Part shown: one piece after another, positions 7,969 through 16,463 of the stretch
How positions within the stretch are numbered: position 1 is the stretch's first letter
How the letters are laid out: each line of letters begins with the position of its first letter
From: Paucibacter sp. TC2R-5
Lineage (GTDB): Bacteria > Pseudomonadota > Gammaproteobacteria > Burkholderiales > Burkholderiaceae_C
NCBI RefSeq assembly: GCF_025717605.1
Contig: NZ_JAJIRQ010000004.1
Span: 132,804 to 196,803 of the forward strand
DNA: 64,000 nucleotides
Direction: 5' to 3'
The notes under the pieces: model-generated
Seen by the model: the letters and a program-made list of their open reading frames with translations, nothing else
The model's database searches: none
What the model was told of the DNA's origin: nothing
Translations under genes and position numbers: made by a program

Positions 7969-9240
7969 TCAGTTGACGCGTTGGGTCTTCAGTTGCAAGA
8001 CGTCAAGCGGCCGCACGTCGGCGGCCTGGTTACCCCAGGCATTGCGTACAAAACTGGCCAAGGCGGCCTGCTCGGTGTCGCTCAAGATGCCGGCAAAGGG
8101 CGGCATGCCGTAGGGGCGTGGATTGCCGGCGGTAGCGGGGGCGAAACCGCCGCGTTGAATGATGCGTAAAAGATTGGCCGGGTTTTGCATTTGCACGCTG
8201 CGGCTGCCTGCCAGCGCGGGGTAAGCGGCTTTGACGCCCTCGCCTTGCTCGCCATGACAGCGTGCGCAATGGTCGGCGTACAAGGCTTTCCCGAGTTCGC
8301 GCAGCGCCGGCTCGGGTCGCCTCTGCGTGCTTTTAGCGGCAGCATGTTGCGGCAGGCTTTGCAGATAAGTGGCCATGGCCGCCAGATCAGCCTCGTTCAA
8401 AAACTGCGTGCTGCCCAGAATCACCTCGCCCATGGGGCCGAGCGCGCTTGAGCTTGCGCTGCTGCCCGTCTTCAGCCATTGCCGCAAGTCTTGCGCCGGC
8501 CAGTCGGCCACACCGGCTTCGGCGGGGTCGTGCAGCGACGGGGCATACCAAGCCAAGGGCGCCAGCATGCCGCCCGAGAAATCGGTGGCCGCTGGCGTGG
8601 CGCCCAGGCTGTTGCGCGGCGCGTGGCAGGCATTGCAGTGGCCCAGGCCTTGAGTCAGGTAGGCGCCCCGGTTCCATTCGGCGCTGCGTCCGGCGTCGGG
8701 TTTGAATACGGCCGGGCGGAAATAGAGGGCGCGCCAGACCGCCATGGCCGGCTGGGTGTTGTAGGGGAAGCGCAGCTCATGGGCGCGATTCGCCTGGGCG
8801 ACGGCCGGCAAGCTTTGAAGATAGGCGAACAAGGCATCGGCATCTTCACGCGTGACCAAGGCGTAGTTGGTGTAGGGGAAGGCGGGCGTCAGCAAGCGGC
8901 CGTCTTTGCTGCGGCCGTTGTGCAGCGCAGCCCAGAAATCATTGCTCGTCCATTGACCCAGGCCGGTCGCCGGGTCGGGCGTCAGATTGGGCGCGAAGAC
9001 GTCGCCAAAAGGTGTGGGCAAGGCGCGCCCGCCCGCATAGGGGGCGCCGCCGCGCTGGGTATGGCAGCCCATGCAGTTGCCGGCGCGGGCCAGGTAGGCG
9101 CCGCGCTCGACCATGGCCGGGCTTGTTGCCGCGGCGCTTTGAGTTGGCGCGGCCTCGTCCAGATGATTGAGCCCGTAGACCACCGCGCCGGCGAGCGCCA
9201 GCGCAGCGAGCAAGGCCACAGCAAGCAGACGGGCCTTCAT
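7969..9240 (-). CDS. Triheme c-type cytochrome, dehydrogenase-subunit type
   Basis: 423 residues. An uncleaved or cleaved N-terminal membrane helix (about 5-25) is followed by three class I cytochrome c domains with heme sites CMGCH (56-60), CNACH (202-206) and CARCH (325-329). The order and length match the cytochrome subunit of membrane-bound alcohol/aldehyde/gluconate dehydrogenases, which passes electrons to ubiquinone or a terminal oxidase. No catalytic subunit is encoded beside it. The start at 9240 overlaps the stop of the diheme cytochrome gene by ATGA, so translation is coupled; an alternative ATG five codons upstream is less likely. Confidence 0.85.
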   Translation of the reverse strand: MKARLLAVALLAALALAGAVVYGLNHLDEAAPTQSAAATSPAMVERGAYLARAGNCMGCHTQRGGAPYAGGRALPTPFGDVFAPNLTPDPATGLGQWTSNDFWAALHNGRSKDGRLLTPAFPYTNYALVTREDADALFAYLQSLPAVAQANRAHELRFPYNTQPAMAVWRALYFRPAVFKPDAGRSAEWNRGAYLTQGLGHCNACHAPRNSLGATPAATDFSGGMLAPLAWYAPSLHDPAEAGVADWPAQDLRQWLKTGSSASSSALGPMGEVILGSTQFLNEADLAAMATYLQSLPQHAAAKSTQRRPEPALRELGKALYADHCARCHGEQGEGVKAAYPALAGSRSVQMQNPANLLRIIQRGGFAPATAGNPRPYGMPPFAGILSDTEQAALASFVRNAWGNQAADVRPLDVLQLKTQRVN

Positions 9241-9950
9241 TGCAGACCACCGCATTCAAGCGGCAGGGCCGCGGGCAGGCTTGCCAGTGAAGCCAGCGCC
9301 GGTTTGCTGCCCAGGGCCAGGTCTTGCCCTGCCAACCAATGCGAGATCGCGTTGATCTCCTCGGGCTGCAACTGCTTGGCAATCTTGGCCATACAGTCCG
9401 GTGCGACGGCGCTGCGCTGGCCGCTGCGCCAAGCTCCTAACTGCCCATTCAGATAGTCGCGCGGCAGGCCCAGCAGGCCGGGGATGAAGGGCTGCACGCC
9501 CGTCAAAGCCTGACCGTGGCATTGCACGCAGGCAGGTAGCTTGCGGGCCGCATCACCATTGAAAATCAGCTGCTTGCCCTTGGCCAAGGCCGCGGCGTCC
9601 AGACCGGGCTTTTGCGCCGGCGGATAGGGCAGGCTCAAGCCCGCGAAGTAGCCGGCCAACTCATTCAAATAAGCGTCGCTCAAGGGGTCGATCAGATCGC
9701 TCATCAAGCCGTAATGGCGTCGGCCATCGCGAAAATTCAGCAATTGCTTGTAGAGATAGCCCTGCGGCTTGCCGGCCAGGCGCGGGTAATAGCCGTCTGC
9801 CGCCGCGCGGCCTTCTCGCCCGTGGCACAGCGTGCAAGCTTGCGCGCGCTGGGCGATCGAGTCCTCGAACTTGGCCGGCTCGGCCTGGCTGCGTGGTGCC
9901 TGCAACAAGGCCGCAAAGACCGCCAAGGCGTAGATGAGTTTTGTACTCAT
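9237..9950 (-). CDS. Diheme cytochrome c (cytochrome c4-like)
   Basis: 237 residues. A signal peptide (about 1-23, ending RSQA) is followed by two cytochrome c domains with CTLCH (39-43) and CVQCH (141-145). The two-domain layout and 'PRLAGKPQGYLYKQLLNFRDGRR' resemble cytochrome c4, a periplasmic electron carrier to cytochrome oxidases. It starts with ATGA overlapping the stop of yggS, and its own stop overlaps the triheme cytochrome start. The two cytochromes therefore probably work as one electron chain. The C-terminal tail after residue about 215 is Ala/Leu-rich and of no clear function. Confidence 0.85.
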   Translation of the reverse strand: MSTKLIYALAVFAALLQAPRSQAEPAKFEDSIAQRAQACTLCHGREGRAAADGYYPRLAGKPQGYLYKQLLNFRDGRRHYGLMSDLIDPLSDAYLNELAGYFAGLSLPYPPAQKPGLDAAALAKGKQLIFNGDAARKLPACVQCHGQALTGVQPFIPGLLGLPRDYLNGQLGAWRSGQRSAVAPDCMAKIAKQLQPEEINAISHWLAGQDLALGSKPALASLASLPAALPLECGGLQ

Positions 9951-10645
9951 CCGTATTGGCGCGCGCCAAAGATCGCCGAGCCCACGCGTACCAGCGTCGC
10001 GCCCTCGGCAACCGCCGCTTCCAGATCGGCGCTCATGCCCATAGACAGGCTGTCCATCTGCAGGCCGAGTTGCTGATTCACCTCGGTCAGCAAGGTGGCC
10101 AGGGCGCGGTGCGCTTGCCGCTGAGTTTCGAAGTCAGCGGCCGGCTCAGGAATAGCCATCAAGCCGCGCAGACGAAGGCGAGGCAGTTCGCTAACGGCCA
10201 AGGCCAGCGCCGCCACCTCAGCCGGCAACAGTCCGCTTTTGCTGGCCTCGCCGCTGATATTGACTTGCAAGCAGACATTCAAGGGCGGCAGTTCGGCAGG
10301 GCGTTGCTCGGCCAGACGTTGCGCGGTCTTGAGCCTGTCCACGCTATGCACCCAATCGAAGTTCTCGGCTACCGGCCGGGTCTTGTTGCTCTGCAGCGGG
10401 CCGATCAAATGCCACTCCAGCTGCTGGCGCAGCGCGCTCAACTCTGCGATTTTGTCCAGACCCTCTTGCACATAGTTCTCGCCAAAGCGCCGCTCGCCGG
10501 CTTCATAAGCTGCTTGCACCGCGCTGGCCGGAAAAGTCTTGCTGACGACCAGCAATGTGACGCTTTGCACGGCTCGCCCGGCTTGGGTGCAGGCCCGATT
10601 GATGCGCTCGTGCTGTTCTTGTATGTTTTTTGCGATCGTCGCCAT
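9947..10645 (-). CDS. yggS: YggS/PROSC-family pyridoxal-phosphate homeostasis protein
   Basis: 232 residues. A single-domain PLP-binding TIM-barrel resembling alanine racemase domain I. Visible signatures are 'LLVVSKTFP' (the Lys of SKT binds PLP), 'FGENYVQEG', 'WHLIGPLQSNK' and 'SMGMSADLEAAVAEGATLVRVGSAIFG'. The family buffers PLP and affects amino-acid metabolism. The start at 10645 is preferred over an in-frame ATG nine codons earlier because it begins at the conserved region and leaves a normal divergent gap to pilT. It heads a coupled operon with two cytochromes, an unusual partner; yggS is more often near pilT and proC. Confidence 0.93.
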   Translation of the reverse strand: MATIAKNIQEQHERINRACTQAGRAVQSVTLLVVSKTFPASAVQAAYEAGERRFGENYVQEGLDKIAELSALRQQLEWHLIGPLQSNKTRPVAENFDWVHSVDRLKTAQRLAEQRPAELPPLNVCLQVNISGEASKSGLLPAEVAALALAVSELPRLRLRGLMAIPEPAADFETQRQAHRALATLLTEVNQQLGLQMDSLSMGMSADLEAAVAEGATLVRVGSAIFGARQYG

Positions 10646-10674
10646 AATGGCCCTCAGCTCATCTGCCCACACAT

Positions 10675-11718
10675 ATGGACATCACTCAATTACTGGCATT
10701 CTCGGTCAAGAACAAGGCCTCCGACCTGCACCTCTCGGCCGGCCTGCCGCCGATGATCCGCGTCAACGGCGACGTGCGCCGTATCAATGTCGAGGCGCTC
10801 GAGCACAAAGATGTGCACGATATGGTCTACGACATCATGAACGACTCGCAGCGCAAGGCATACGAGGAGATTCTTGAGGTCGACTTCTCGTTCGAGATTC
10901 AGGGTCTGGCGCGCTTTCGTGTCAATGCCTTCAACCACAACCGCGGTGCCGGCGCGGTGTTCCGGACCATCCCGTCCAAGATCTTGTCGCTTGAGCAGCT
11001 CAACGCGCCGAAGATTTTTGCCGAGCTGGCCCTGCGCCCACGCGGCTTGGTGCTGGTGACCGGGCCGACTGGCTCGGGTAAATCGACCACGCTGGCCGGC
11101 ATGGTCAATCACCTGAACGAAAACGAATACGGCCACATCCTCACCATCGAGGATCCGATCGAATTCGTGCATGAATCAAAAAAGAGCCTGATCAACCAGC
11201 GCGAGGTCGGGCCGCACACGATGAGCTTTGCCAACGCCCTGAAGTCGGCGCTGCGCGAAGACCCGGACGCGGTGCTGGTCGGTGAAATGCGCGATCTGGA
11301 GACGATACGGCTGGCGCTGACTGCGGCTGAGACCGGCCACTTGGTCTTCGGCACCCTGCACACCAGCTCCGCCGCCAAGACGGTGGACCGTATCGTTGAC
11401 GTCTTCCCGGCGGCTGAAAAAGAAATGGTGCGGGCGATGGTGTCGGAGTCGCTGGTCGGCGTGATCTCGCAAAGCCTGTGCAAACTGAAGGACGGTACCG
11501 GCCGAGTGGCAGCGCATGAGATCATGCTGGGCACCTCGGCGATCCGCAATCTGATCCGCGAGAACAAGGTGGCGCAGATGTATTCGTCCATCCAGACGGG
11601 CAATAGCCAGGGCATGCAGACCTTGGATCAGAATCTGACCGATCTGGTGCGGCGCAACATCATTGCGCCGTCGGAAGCCCGAGCCAAGGCGAAGTTTCCG
11701 GAGAACTTTCCGGGCTAA
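10675..11718 (+). CDS. pilT: Type IV pilus retraction ATPase PilT
   Basis: 347 residues. An N-terminal PAS-like domain is followed by the secretion-ATPase core: Walker A GPTGSGKST at 130-138, the Asp box and 'GEMRDLETI' (Walker B region), and the C-terminal retraction motif AIRNLIRE (289-296), which is specific to PilT. This hexameric motor depolymerises type IV pili at the inner membrane for twitching motility. It is divergent from yggS with only 29 bases between the starts, so both promoters must overlap. It is followed by pilU, 77 bases on. Confidence 0.96.
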   Translation: MDITQLLAFSVKNKASDLHLSAGLPPMIRVNGDVRRINVEALEHKDVHDMVYDIMNDSQRKAYEEILEVDFSFEIQGLARFRVNAFNHNRGAGAVFRTIPSKILSLEQLNAPKIFAELALRPRGLVLVTGPTGSGKSTTLAGMVNHLNENEYGHILTIEDPIEFVHESKKSLINQREVGPHTMSFANALKSALREDPDAVLVGEMRDLETIRLALTAAETGHLVFGTLHTSSAAKTVDRIVDVFPAAEKEMVRAMVSESLVGVISQSLCKLKDGTGRVAAHEIMLGTSAIRNLIRENKVAQMYSSIQTGNSQGMQTLDQNLTDLVRRNIIAPSEARAKAKFPENFPG

Positions 11719-11795
11719 TCACTCGATCTATTTTTGGTGGCACCGCTATATTGCGGCGGGTCAAATGATGCTTCGCTCAGGGAAACGCAAAAATC

Positions 11796-12932
11796 ATGGA
11801 ACGCGATCAAGCCACCAAATTCATCAACGACCTCTTGCGTTTGATGATCTCCCGAAAAGGCTCGGACCTATTTTTGACGGCGGAATTCCCGCCTGCCATC
11901 AAGGTTGACGGCAAGGTCACCAAGGTCTCGCCCCAGCCCTTGACCGGCCAGCACACGCTGCAACTGGCGCGCGCCATCATGAACGACAAGCAGGCGGCCG
12001 AGTTCGAGCGCAGCAAGGAATGCAATTTCGCTATTTCGCCGCAAGGTGTCGGGCGCTTCCGGGCTAACGCCTTTATTCAACAGGGCTCGGTCGGTCTGGT
12101 GTTGCGCACGATTCCGGCCGATGTACCGACCATTACCTCGCTGGACTTGCCGCCCGTGCTCCGCAAAGTGGTGCAAGAGAAACGCGGCCTGGTGATCGTG
12201 GTCGGAGCCACTGGCTCGGGCAAGAGCACTTCGCTGGCGGCCATGGTCGATGAGCGCAACCAGACGACCTTCGGCCACATCATCACGATCGAAGACCCCA
12301 TCGAGTTCGTGCACCCGCACAAGAACTGCATCATCACCCAGCGCGAAGTCGGCATCGACACCGACAGTTGGGAGCAGGCGCTGAAGAACACACTGCGGCA
12401 AGCGCCCGATGTGATCCTGATGGGTGAGGTGCGCGATCGCGAGACCATGGAGCACGCAGTCGCCTTCGCCGAGACCGGTCACCTCTGCATGGCCACGCTG
12501 CACGCCAACAGCGCCAACCAGGCGCTGGACCGCATCATCAACTTCTTCCCCGAGGAGCGCCGCGCCCAGCTGCTGATGGATTTGTCGCTGAACTTGCGCG
12601 CCTTGGTGTCGCAGCGCCTGCTGCCGCGTCGCGAAGGCAAGGGCCGAGTCGCGGCGGTCGAGATCATGCTCAACTCACCGTTGATCTCCGACTTGATCTT
12701 CAAGGGCGAGATCGGCGAGATCAAGGAAATCATGAAGCGCTCGCGTGAGCAAGGCATGCAGACTTTTGACCAGGCCTTGTTTGATCTTTACGAGACCGGC
12801 AAGGTCACCTACGAAGATGCGCTACGCAACGCCGACTCAGTCAATGATTTGCGCCTGCAGATCAAGCTCAATAGCGAGCGGGCCCGCTCCGAAGACATGT
12901 CGGCCGGGACCGAACATTTCACGATTGTTTAG
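11796..12932 (+). CDS. pilU: Type IV pilus accessory ATPase PilU
   Basis: 378 residues, a PilT paralogue. Walker A is GATGSGKST (137-145), and the 'GEVRDRETMEHAV' region is conserved. Where PilT has AIRNLIRE, this protein has 'PLISDLIFKGEIGEIKEIM', which marks it as PilU. The longer C-terminal tail (ending SEDMSAGTEHFTIV) is also typical. PilU works with PilT to retract pili under load. It lies 77 bases after pilT on the same strand. Confidence 0.95.
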   Translation: MERDQATKFINDLLRLMISRKGSDLFLTAEFPPAIKVDGKVTKVSPQPLTGQHTLQLARAIMNDKQAAEFERSKECNFAISPQGVGRFRANAFIQQGSVGLVLRTIPADVPTITSLDLPPVLRKVVQEKRGLVIVVGATGSGKSTSLAAMVDERNQTTFGHIITIEDPIEFVHPHKNCIITQREVGIDTDSWEQALKNTLRQAPDVILMGEVRDRETMEHAVAFAETGHLCMATLHANSANQALDRIINFFPEERRAQLLMDLSLNLRALVSQRLLPRREGKGRVAAVEIMLNSPLISDLIFKGEIGEIKEIMKRSREQGMQTFDQALFDLYETGKVTYEDALRNADSVNDLRLQIKLNSERARSEDMSAGTEHFTIV

Positions 12933-12942
12933 ATAGTTGTCT

Positions 12943-13836
12943 ATGAACACAAGAACCTACGAATCCGTTGCACCCCTCAAACTTGCCTTCTTGGGCCTGG
13001 GCGTCATGGGCTACCCCATGGCCGGCCATTTGCAGCGCGCCGGCCATGCGGTGACGGTCTACAACCGCACGGCGGCCAAGGCGCAGGCCTGGGTGGCTGA
13101 ATACGGCGGCGCCTCGGCCGCCACGCCGGCCGAGGCCGCGGCGGGCGCTGACATGGTGTTCGCCTGCGTCGGCAATGATGACGATCTGCGCTGGGTGGTG
13201 TTGAGCACGCAAGGCGCATTCGCTGGCATGAAGTCGGGTGCGATCTTTGTTGACCACACGACCGCCTCGGCGGAAGTTGCGCGCGAACTGCATGCCGAAG
13301 CAAAAAAGCGGGCCTTGCATTTTGTCGATGCGCCGGTGTCGGGCGGGCAAGCTGGCGCCGTCAATGGGGCGTTGACGGTGATGTGCGGCGGTGACGCAGG
13401 CCCATTCGAGGCCATGCAGCCGGTGGCGATGGCCTACTCCAAGGCGGTCACGCGGGTCGGCGAATCGGGCGCTGGGCAGTTGGCCAAGATGGTCAATCAG
13501 ATCTGTATCGCCGGCCTGGTTCAGGGCTTGGCCGAGGCGATTGCCTTTGGGGACAAGGCTGGCCTGGACATGAAGCAGGTGCTGGACGTGATCGGCAAGG
13601 GCGCGGCGCAGAGCTGGCAGATGGACAACCGTGGCAAGACCATGGTGGACGGCAAGTTCGACTTCGGCTTTGCCGTCGACTGGATGCGCAAGGATCTGGG
13701 TCTGGTGCTGGATGAGGCGCGCCGCAACGGCGCAAGGCTGCCGGCGACCGCCCTGGTTGATCAGTTCTATGCCGATGTTCAAGCGGCGGGTGGTGGCAGG
13801 CTGGATACCTCCAGCCTGATCAAACGTTTGACTTGA
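12943..13836 (+). CDS. NAD(P)-dependent beta-hydroxyacid dehydrogenase (2-hydroxy-3-oxopropionate reductase / 3-hydroxyisobutyrate dehydrogenase type)
   Basis: 297 residues. The N-terminal Rossmann fold carries 'FLGLGVMGYPMAGHL' (GxGxxG) from about residue 16. The substrate-loop signature is 'FVDAPVSGGQAGAVNGALTVMCGG', and the catalytic-lysine region is 'GAGQLAKMVNQ'. The family reduces tartronate semialdehyde or oxidises 3-hydroxyisobutyrate; the exact substrate is not visible. An in-frame TTG two codons upstream is possible, but the ATG at 12943 is preferred. It starts 10 bases after pilU, so it may share its message, although it is unrelated in function. Confidence 0.85.
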   Translation: MNTRTYESVAPLKLAFLGLGVMGYPMAGHLQRAGHAVTVYNRTAAKAQAWVAEYGGASAATPAEAAAGADMVFACVGNDDDLRWVVLSTQGAFAGMKSGAIFVDHTTASAEVARELHAEAKKRALHFVDAPVSGGQAGAVNGALTVMCGGDAGPFEAMQPVAMAYSKAVTRVGESGAGQLAKMVNQICIAGLVQGLAEAIAFGDKAGLDMKQVLDVIGKGAAQSWQMDNRGKTMVDGKFDFGFAVDWMRKDLGLVLDEARRNGARLPATALVDQFYADVQAAGGGRLDTSSLIKRLT

Positions 13837-13850
13837 GCGTGACTTGAGTT

Positions 13851-14510
13851 TTACTTTGCTGCCTCGGCCTTAGCAGGCTTGGGCAGCATCCGCGCCAACT
13901 CTTCTTCGCTGATGATCTCAACGGCGCGCACCACTTTTGTCACGCCGCTGACGCCGCGCGCAATACTGACCGCACGAGCAGCCTCGCGCTCGGTGACCCG
14001 GCCCATGATGAAGACCTCACCGCGTTCGACCACGATGTAAAAGGCGTTTGAGATCAAGTCGGGCGCATCGACCAAGCTGGCCTTGACCTTGGTGGCAATC
14101 AACACATCGTTGGAGCGGCTGGTGTAGGAGCTCAGGAAGGTCACGGCCGTCTCGTTCAGCACACGGCTGACGTTTTCAACGCCGGCGACGATTTGCTCTA
14201 ACTTGGCGCGGTCGGCTTCGGTTTTCGTCTCACCGGTAATCAATACCATGCGGTTATAGCTGTTGACGTTGACGTGCACTCGGTCGCCGAGTTGCTCGCG
14301 GATGCGAGCGCCGGCCTTGTATTCGATGCCCTCGTCTTCCACCTGGGCGCCCGATGTGCGGCGATCGGTCGCCATCAAGCCGCCGCCGACCATGGCGCCG
14401 CCCACGGCCAGCGGCACGCAGGCGCTGCTGACGACGGCGCCTGCCAAGGCGAGCAAGAGCACCGGGAGGCGCGAAAGCTTGTGGAGTGATGAGGCAGCTC
14501 GAATAGTCAT
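13851..14510 (-). CDS. BON-domain lipoprotein (DolP/YraP family)
   Basis: 219 residues. The signal peptide ends near Cys31 (SSAC, a slightly off-consensus lipobox), followed by a glycine-rich stretch and two tandem BON domains (about 60-130 and 135-205), with 'VNVNSYNRMVLITGE' and 'IVVERGEVFIMGRV' as the beta-strands. DolP sits in the outer membrane at anionic phospholipids and helps the BAM complex and septal wall splitting. The neighbours (SIS protein, yraN, rsmI) match the E. coli yraP locus, which supports the call. The C-terminus is Lys/Ala-rich. Confidence 0.85.
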   Translation of the reverse strand: MTIRAASSLHKLSRLPVLLLALAGAVVSSACVPLAVGGAMVGGGLMATDRRTSGAQVEDEGIEYKAGARIREQLGDRVHVNVNSYNRMVLITGETKTEADRAKLEQIVAGVENVSRVLNETAVTFLSSYTSRSNDVLIATKVKASLVDAPDLISNAFYIVVERGEVFIMGRVTEREAARAVSIARGVSGVTKVVRAVEIISEEELARMLPKPAKAEAAK

Positions 14511-14534
14511 GGTTTTCCTGGAGAAAGGGCCGGC

Positions 14535-15110
14535 TTATTCGCCGTCACCCAGCAATTGAACATCGACCGCATCGCACAAGCAGTGGGCGAGCAAGCGCTG
14601 CGCCTCGGCGACGCGGGCGCTGCGGGGGTGATGGACGCGAATTTGTACATCGGTGTCGCGCAGCAAGCCTTGCAGCTCATCGTTGGCGCTGCCGGTGATG
14701 GCGATCACGCTCATGTCTTGCTCATGCGCGGCCCCAAGAACCTCGGCCCATTGGCCCAAACCCGTTTGGCGCGAGTCAAAGATTAGCAGCAGATCGCCCG
14801 GGTGCCCATGTGCCTGTATCTGGCGCGTTAGGGCTGCCAGCTCCGAGCTGCTGCCATGGGCTTGGGTGTCCAGGCTCCATGCGGCCAAGCCCGGCCTATC
14901 CTGCTCGAAGCGGCCGACCAGCAGAGCGGCCATATAGCTGGCGTCAAGTGCCGAAAGACCCTGGCCGCAGCACAGTACGCGGCCGCCGCCGGTGATGCCG
15001 TCCAGCAGCATTTGCGCGGCGCTGGCCAGCGGGCGTGACAGGGTCTCGGCGGCCTGATACAGCAGGTCGGCGCTCTCGAAGAATTGTTGTTGGATGCGTT
15101 GCTCTAGCAT
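14535..15110 (-). CDS. SIS-domain protein, DiaA/GmhA-like
   Basis: 191 residues. A single sugar-isomerase (SIS) domain with 'GGGRVLCCGQGLSALDASYMAALLVGRFEQDRPGLAA' and 'GDLLLIFDSRQTG'. The order with a BON lipoprotein, yraN and rsmI is the same as around diaA, so a DnaA-binding initiation protein (DiaA type) is more likely than phosphoheptose isomerase. The serine and zinc-site residues of GmhA are not evident. It starts 30 bases from the end of yraN on the same strand, so it is likely co-transcribed with yraN and the BON gene. Confidence 0.75.
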   Translation of the reverse strand: MLEQRIQQQFFESADLLYQAAETLSRPLASAAQMLLDGITGGGRVLCCGQGLSALDASYMAALLVGRFEQDRPGLAAWSLDTQAHGSSSELAALTRQIQAHGHPGDLLLIFDSRQTGLGQWAEVLGAAHEQDMSVIAITGSANDELQGLLRDTDVQIRVHHPRSARVAEAQRLLAHCLCDAVDVQLLGDGE

Positions 15111-15140
15111 GGGGCGCGATCATAAGCGAGGGAGAGGTTC

Positions 15141-15521
15141 TCAGCCTCCGAGCTCAAATGCCGCCTGAATCCACTCGATGGCTTCACCGTCTATCGCCAG
15201 CACATCAAAGCGGCAGGGCGGCGGACTGGCTTTGCTTAAGAGGTAATGCTGCGCGGCGTAGATCAGCCGGCGCTGCTTGGCCGGCGTGACGCTGGCCGCT
15301 GCGCCGCCATGTGAGAGGCTGGCGCGGGCACGTACCTCGACGAACACCAGCGTGCCGTCCTTGTCGCCCAGAATCAGATCGACTTCACCGCCGCGCGCGC
15401 CCGGGCCGGCGGCGACCCGATAATTACGCTCCACCAGGCGCAGACCGCGCTGCTGCAAGTAGCGCAGCGCCAGGTCTTCCGCCGCCGATCCGAGAATCTT
15501 GGGAGAGCCCCACTTGAACAT
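15141..15521 (-). CDS. yraN: YraN/UPF0102 endonuclease-like protein
   Basis: 126 residues. A restriction-endonuclease-like fold with the family's 'GSAAEDLALRYLQQRGL' start, 'GGEVDLILGDKDGTLVFVEVRAR' (the ExD...ExK-like core with Glu, Asp and EVR) and 'KQRRLIYAAQHYL'. Function in vivo is unknown. It is divergent from rsmI: its ATG at 15521 overlaps the likely rsmI TTG start by 8 bases. Confidence 0.9.
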   Translation of the reverse strand: MFKWGSPKILGSAAEDLALRYLQQRGLRLVERNYRVAAGPGARGGEVDLILGDKDGTLVFVEVRARASLSHGGAAASVTPAKQRRLIYAAQHYLLSKASPPPCRFDVLAIDGEAIEWIQAAFELGG

Positions 15522-16440
15522 AGTTGCCGATGCCTCCCTGCTGATGATGCAGGCCGCCGCCGCTGCGGCCGGGAGTCAGCAGTATCCCGCGTCCACGCTG
15601 TATGTGGTGGCCACGCCGATCGGGAATCTGGCCGACATCACCTTCCGCGCCGCCCATGTGCTGGGGTTGGTTGACGCAGTGGCTTGCGAGGACACCCGGG
15701 TCAGCGCTGGCCTGCTGCGCCATCTCGGCCTGCACAAGCCGCTTTTGAAGCTGCACCAGCACAACGAGCATGAGGCCAGCGCGAGTCTGGTGGATCGACT
15801 CAAACAGGGCGAGCGCATCGCCTATATCAGCGACGCAGGCACGCCCGCCATCTCCGACCCCGGCGCGGTGCTGGTGGCGGCGGTGGCCGCAGCAGGTCTG
15901 CGAGTTTTTCCCGTTCCCGGCGCCAGCAGCACGGTGACGGCGCTGAGCGTGGCGGGCGACACGGTGGCGCAGGGCTTCGAGTTCGCTGGCTTCTTGCCGA
16001 CCAAGGCGGCCGAGCGTCGCACGGTTTTGCTGACGCTGTGTGGCCGGCCGCGCAGTCAGGTCTTGTTTGAAGCGCCGCACCGCATCAAAGCGGTGATCGA
16101 GCTCTTGGCCGAAGTCTGTCCGGCGCAGAAGGTCACCGTCAGTCGTGAGCTGACCAAGCAGTTTGAAACCGTCCACACGGCCTTGGCGGCCGAGTTGCCG
16201 GCCTGGATGGCTGCGGACGCTCAGCGTGAGCGTGGCGAGTTTGTGCTGGTGCTGCATGCGCTCAAGCCGGAAGCAGCTTCTGAGGGCGAGCTGCCTGCCG
16301 AGGCGCTGCGCGTGCTGGCGCTGCTCAGCGCCGAGTTGCCCTTGAAGCAGGCGGTGGCGCTGGCGGCCGAAATCAGCGGCAGCTCGCGCAACCGGCTGTA
16401 TGACTTCGCTTTGGCGCAGAAAAAAGCACGCGAGCAATAG
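15514..16440 (+). CDS. rsmI: 16S rRNA 2'-O-ribose C1402 methyltransferase RsmI
   Basis: 308 residues from a TTG at 15514, which has GGGAGAG six bases ahead. ATG at 15544 is the alternative and would shorten it by ten codons. A tetrapyrrole-methylase-type fold starts with 'LYVVATPIGNLADITFRA', the 'EDTRVSAGLLRHL' helix and 'YISDAGTPAISDPG', with 'PVPGASSTVTALSVAGD' as the SAM-binding loop. RsmI methylates the ribose of C1402 in the decoding centre. The C-terminus 'SGSSRNRLYDFALAQKKA' is also diagnostic. Confidence 0.93.
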   Translation: MNIVADASLLMMQAAAAAAGSQQYPASTLYVVATPIGNLADITFRAAHVLGLVDAVACEDTRVSAGLLRHLGLHKPLLKLHQHNEHEASASLVDRLKQGERIAYISDAGTPAISDPGAVLVAAVAAAGLRVFPVPGASSTVTALSVAGDTVAQGFEFAGFLPTKAAERRTVLLTLCGRPRSQVLFEAPHRIKAVIELLAEVCPAQKVTVSRELTKQFETVHTALAAELPAWMAADAQRERGEFVLVLHALKPEAASEGELPAEALRVLALLSAELPLKQAVALAAEISGSSRNRLYDFALAQKKAREQ

Positions 16441-16463
16441 GCGAGGTCGGCGCGTCGCCACGG

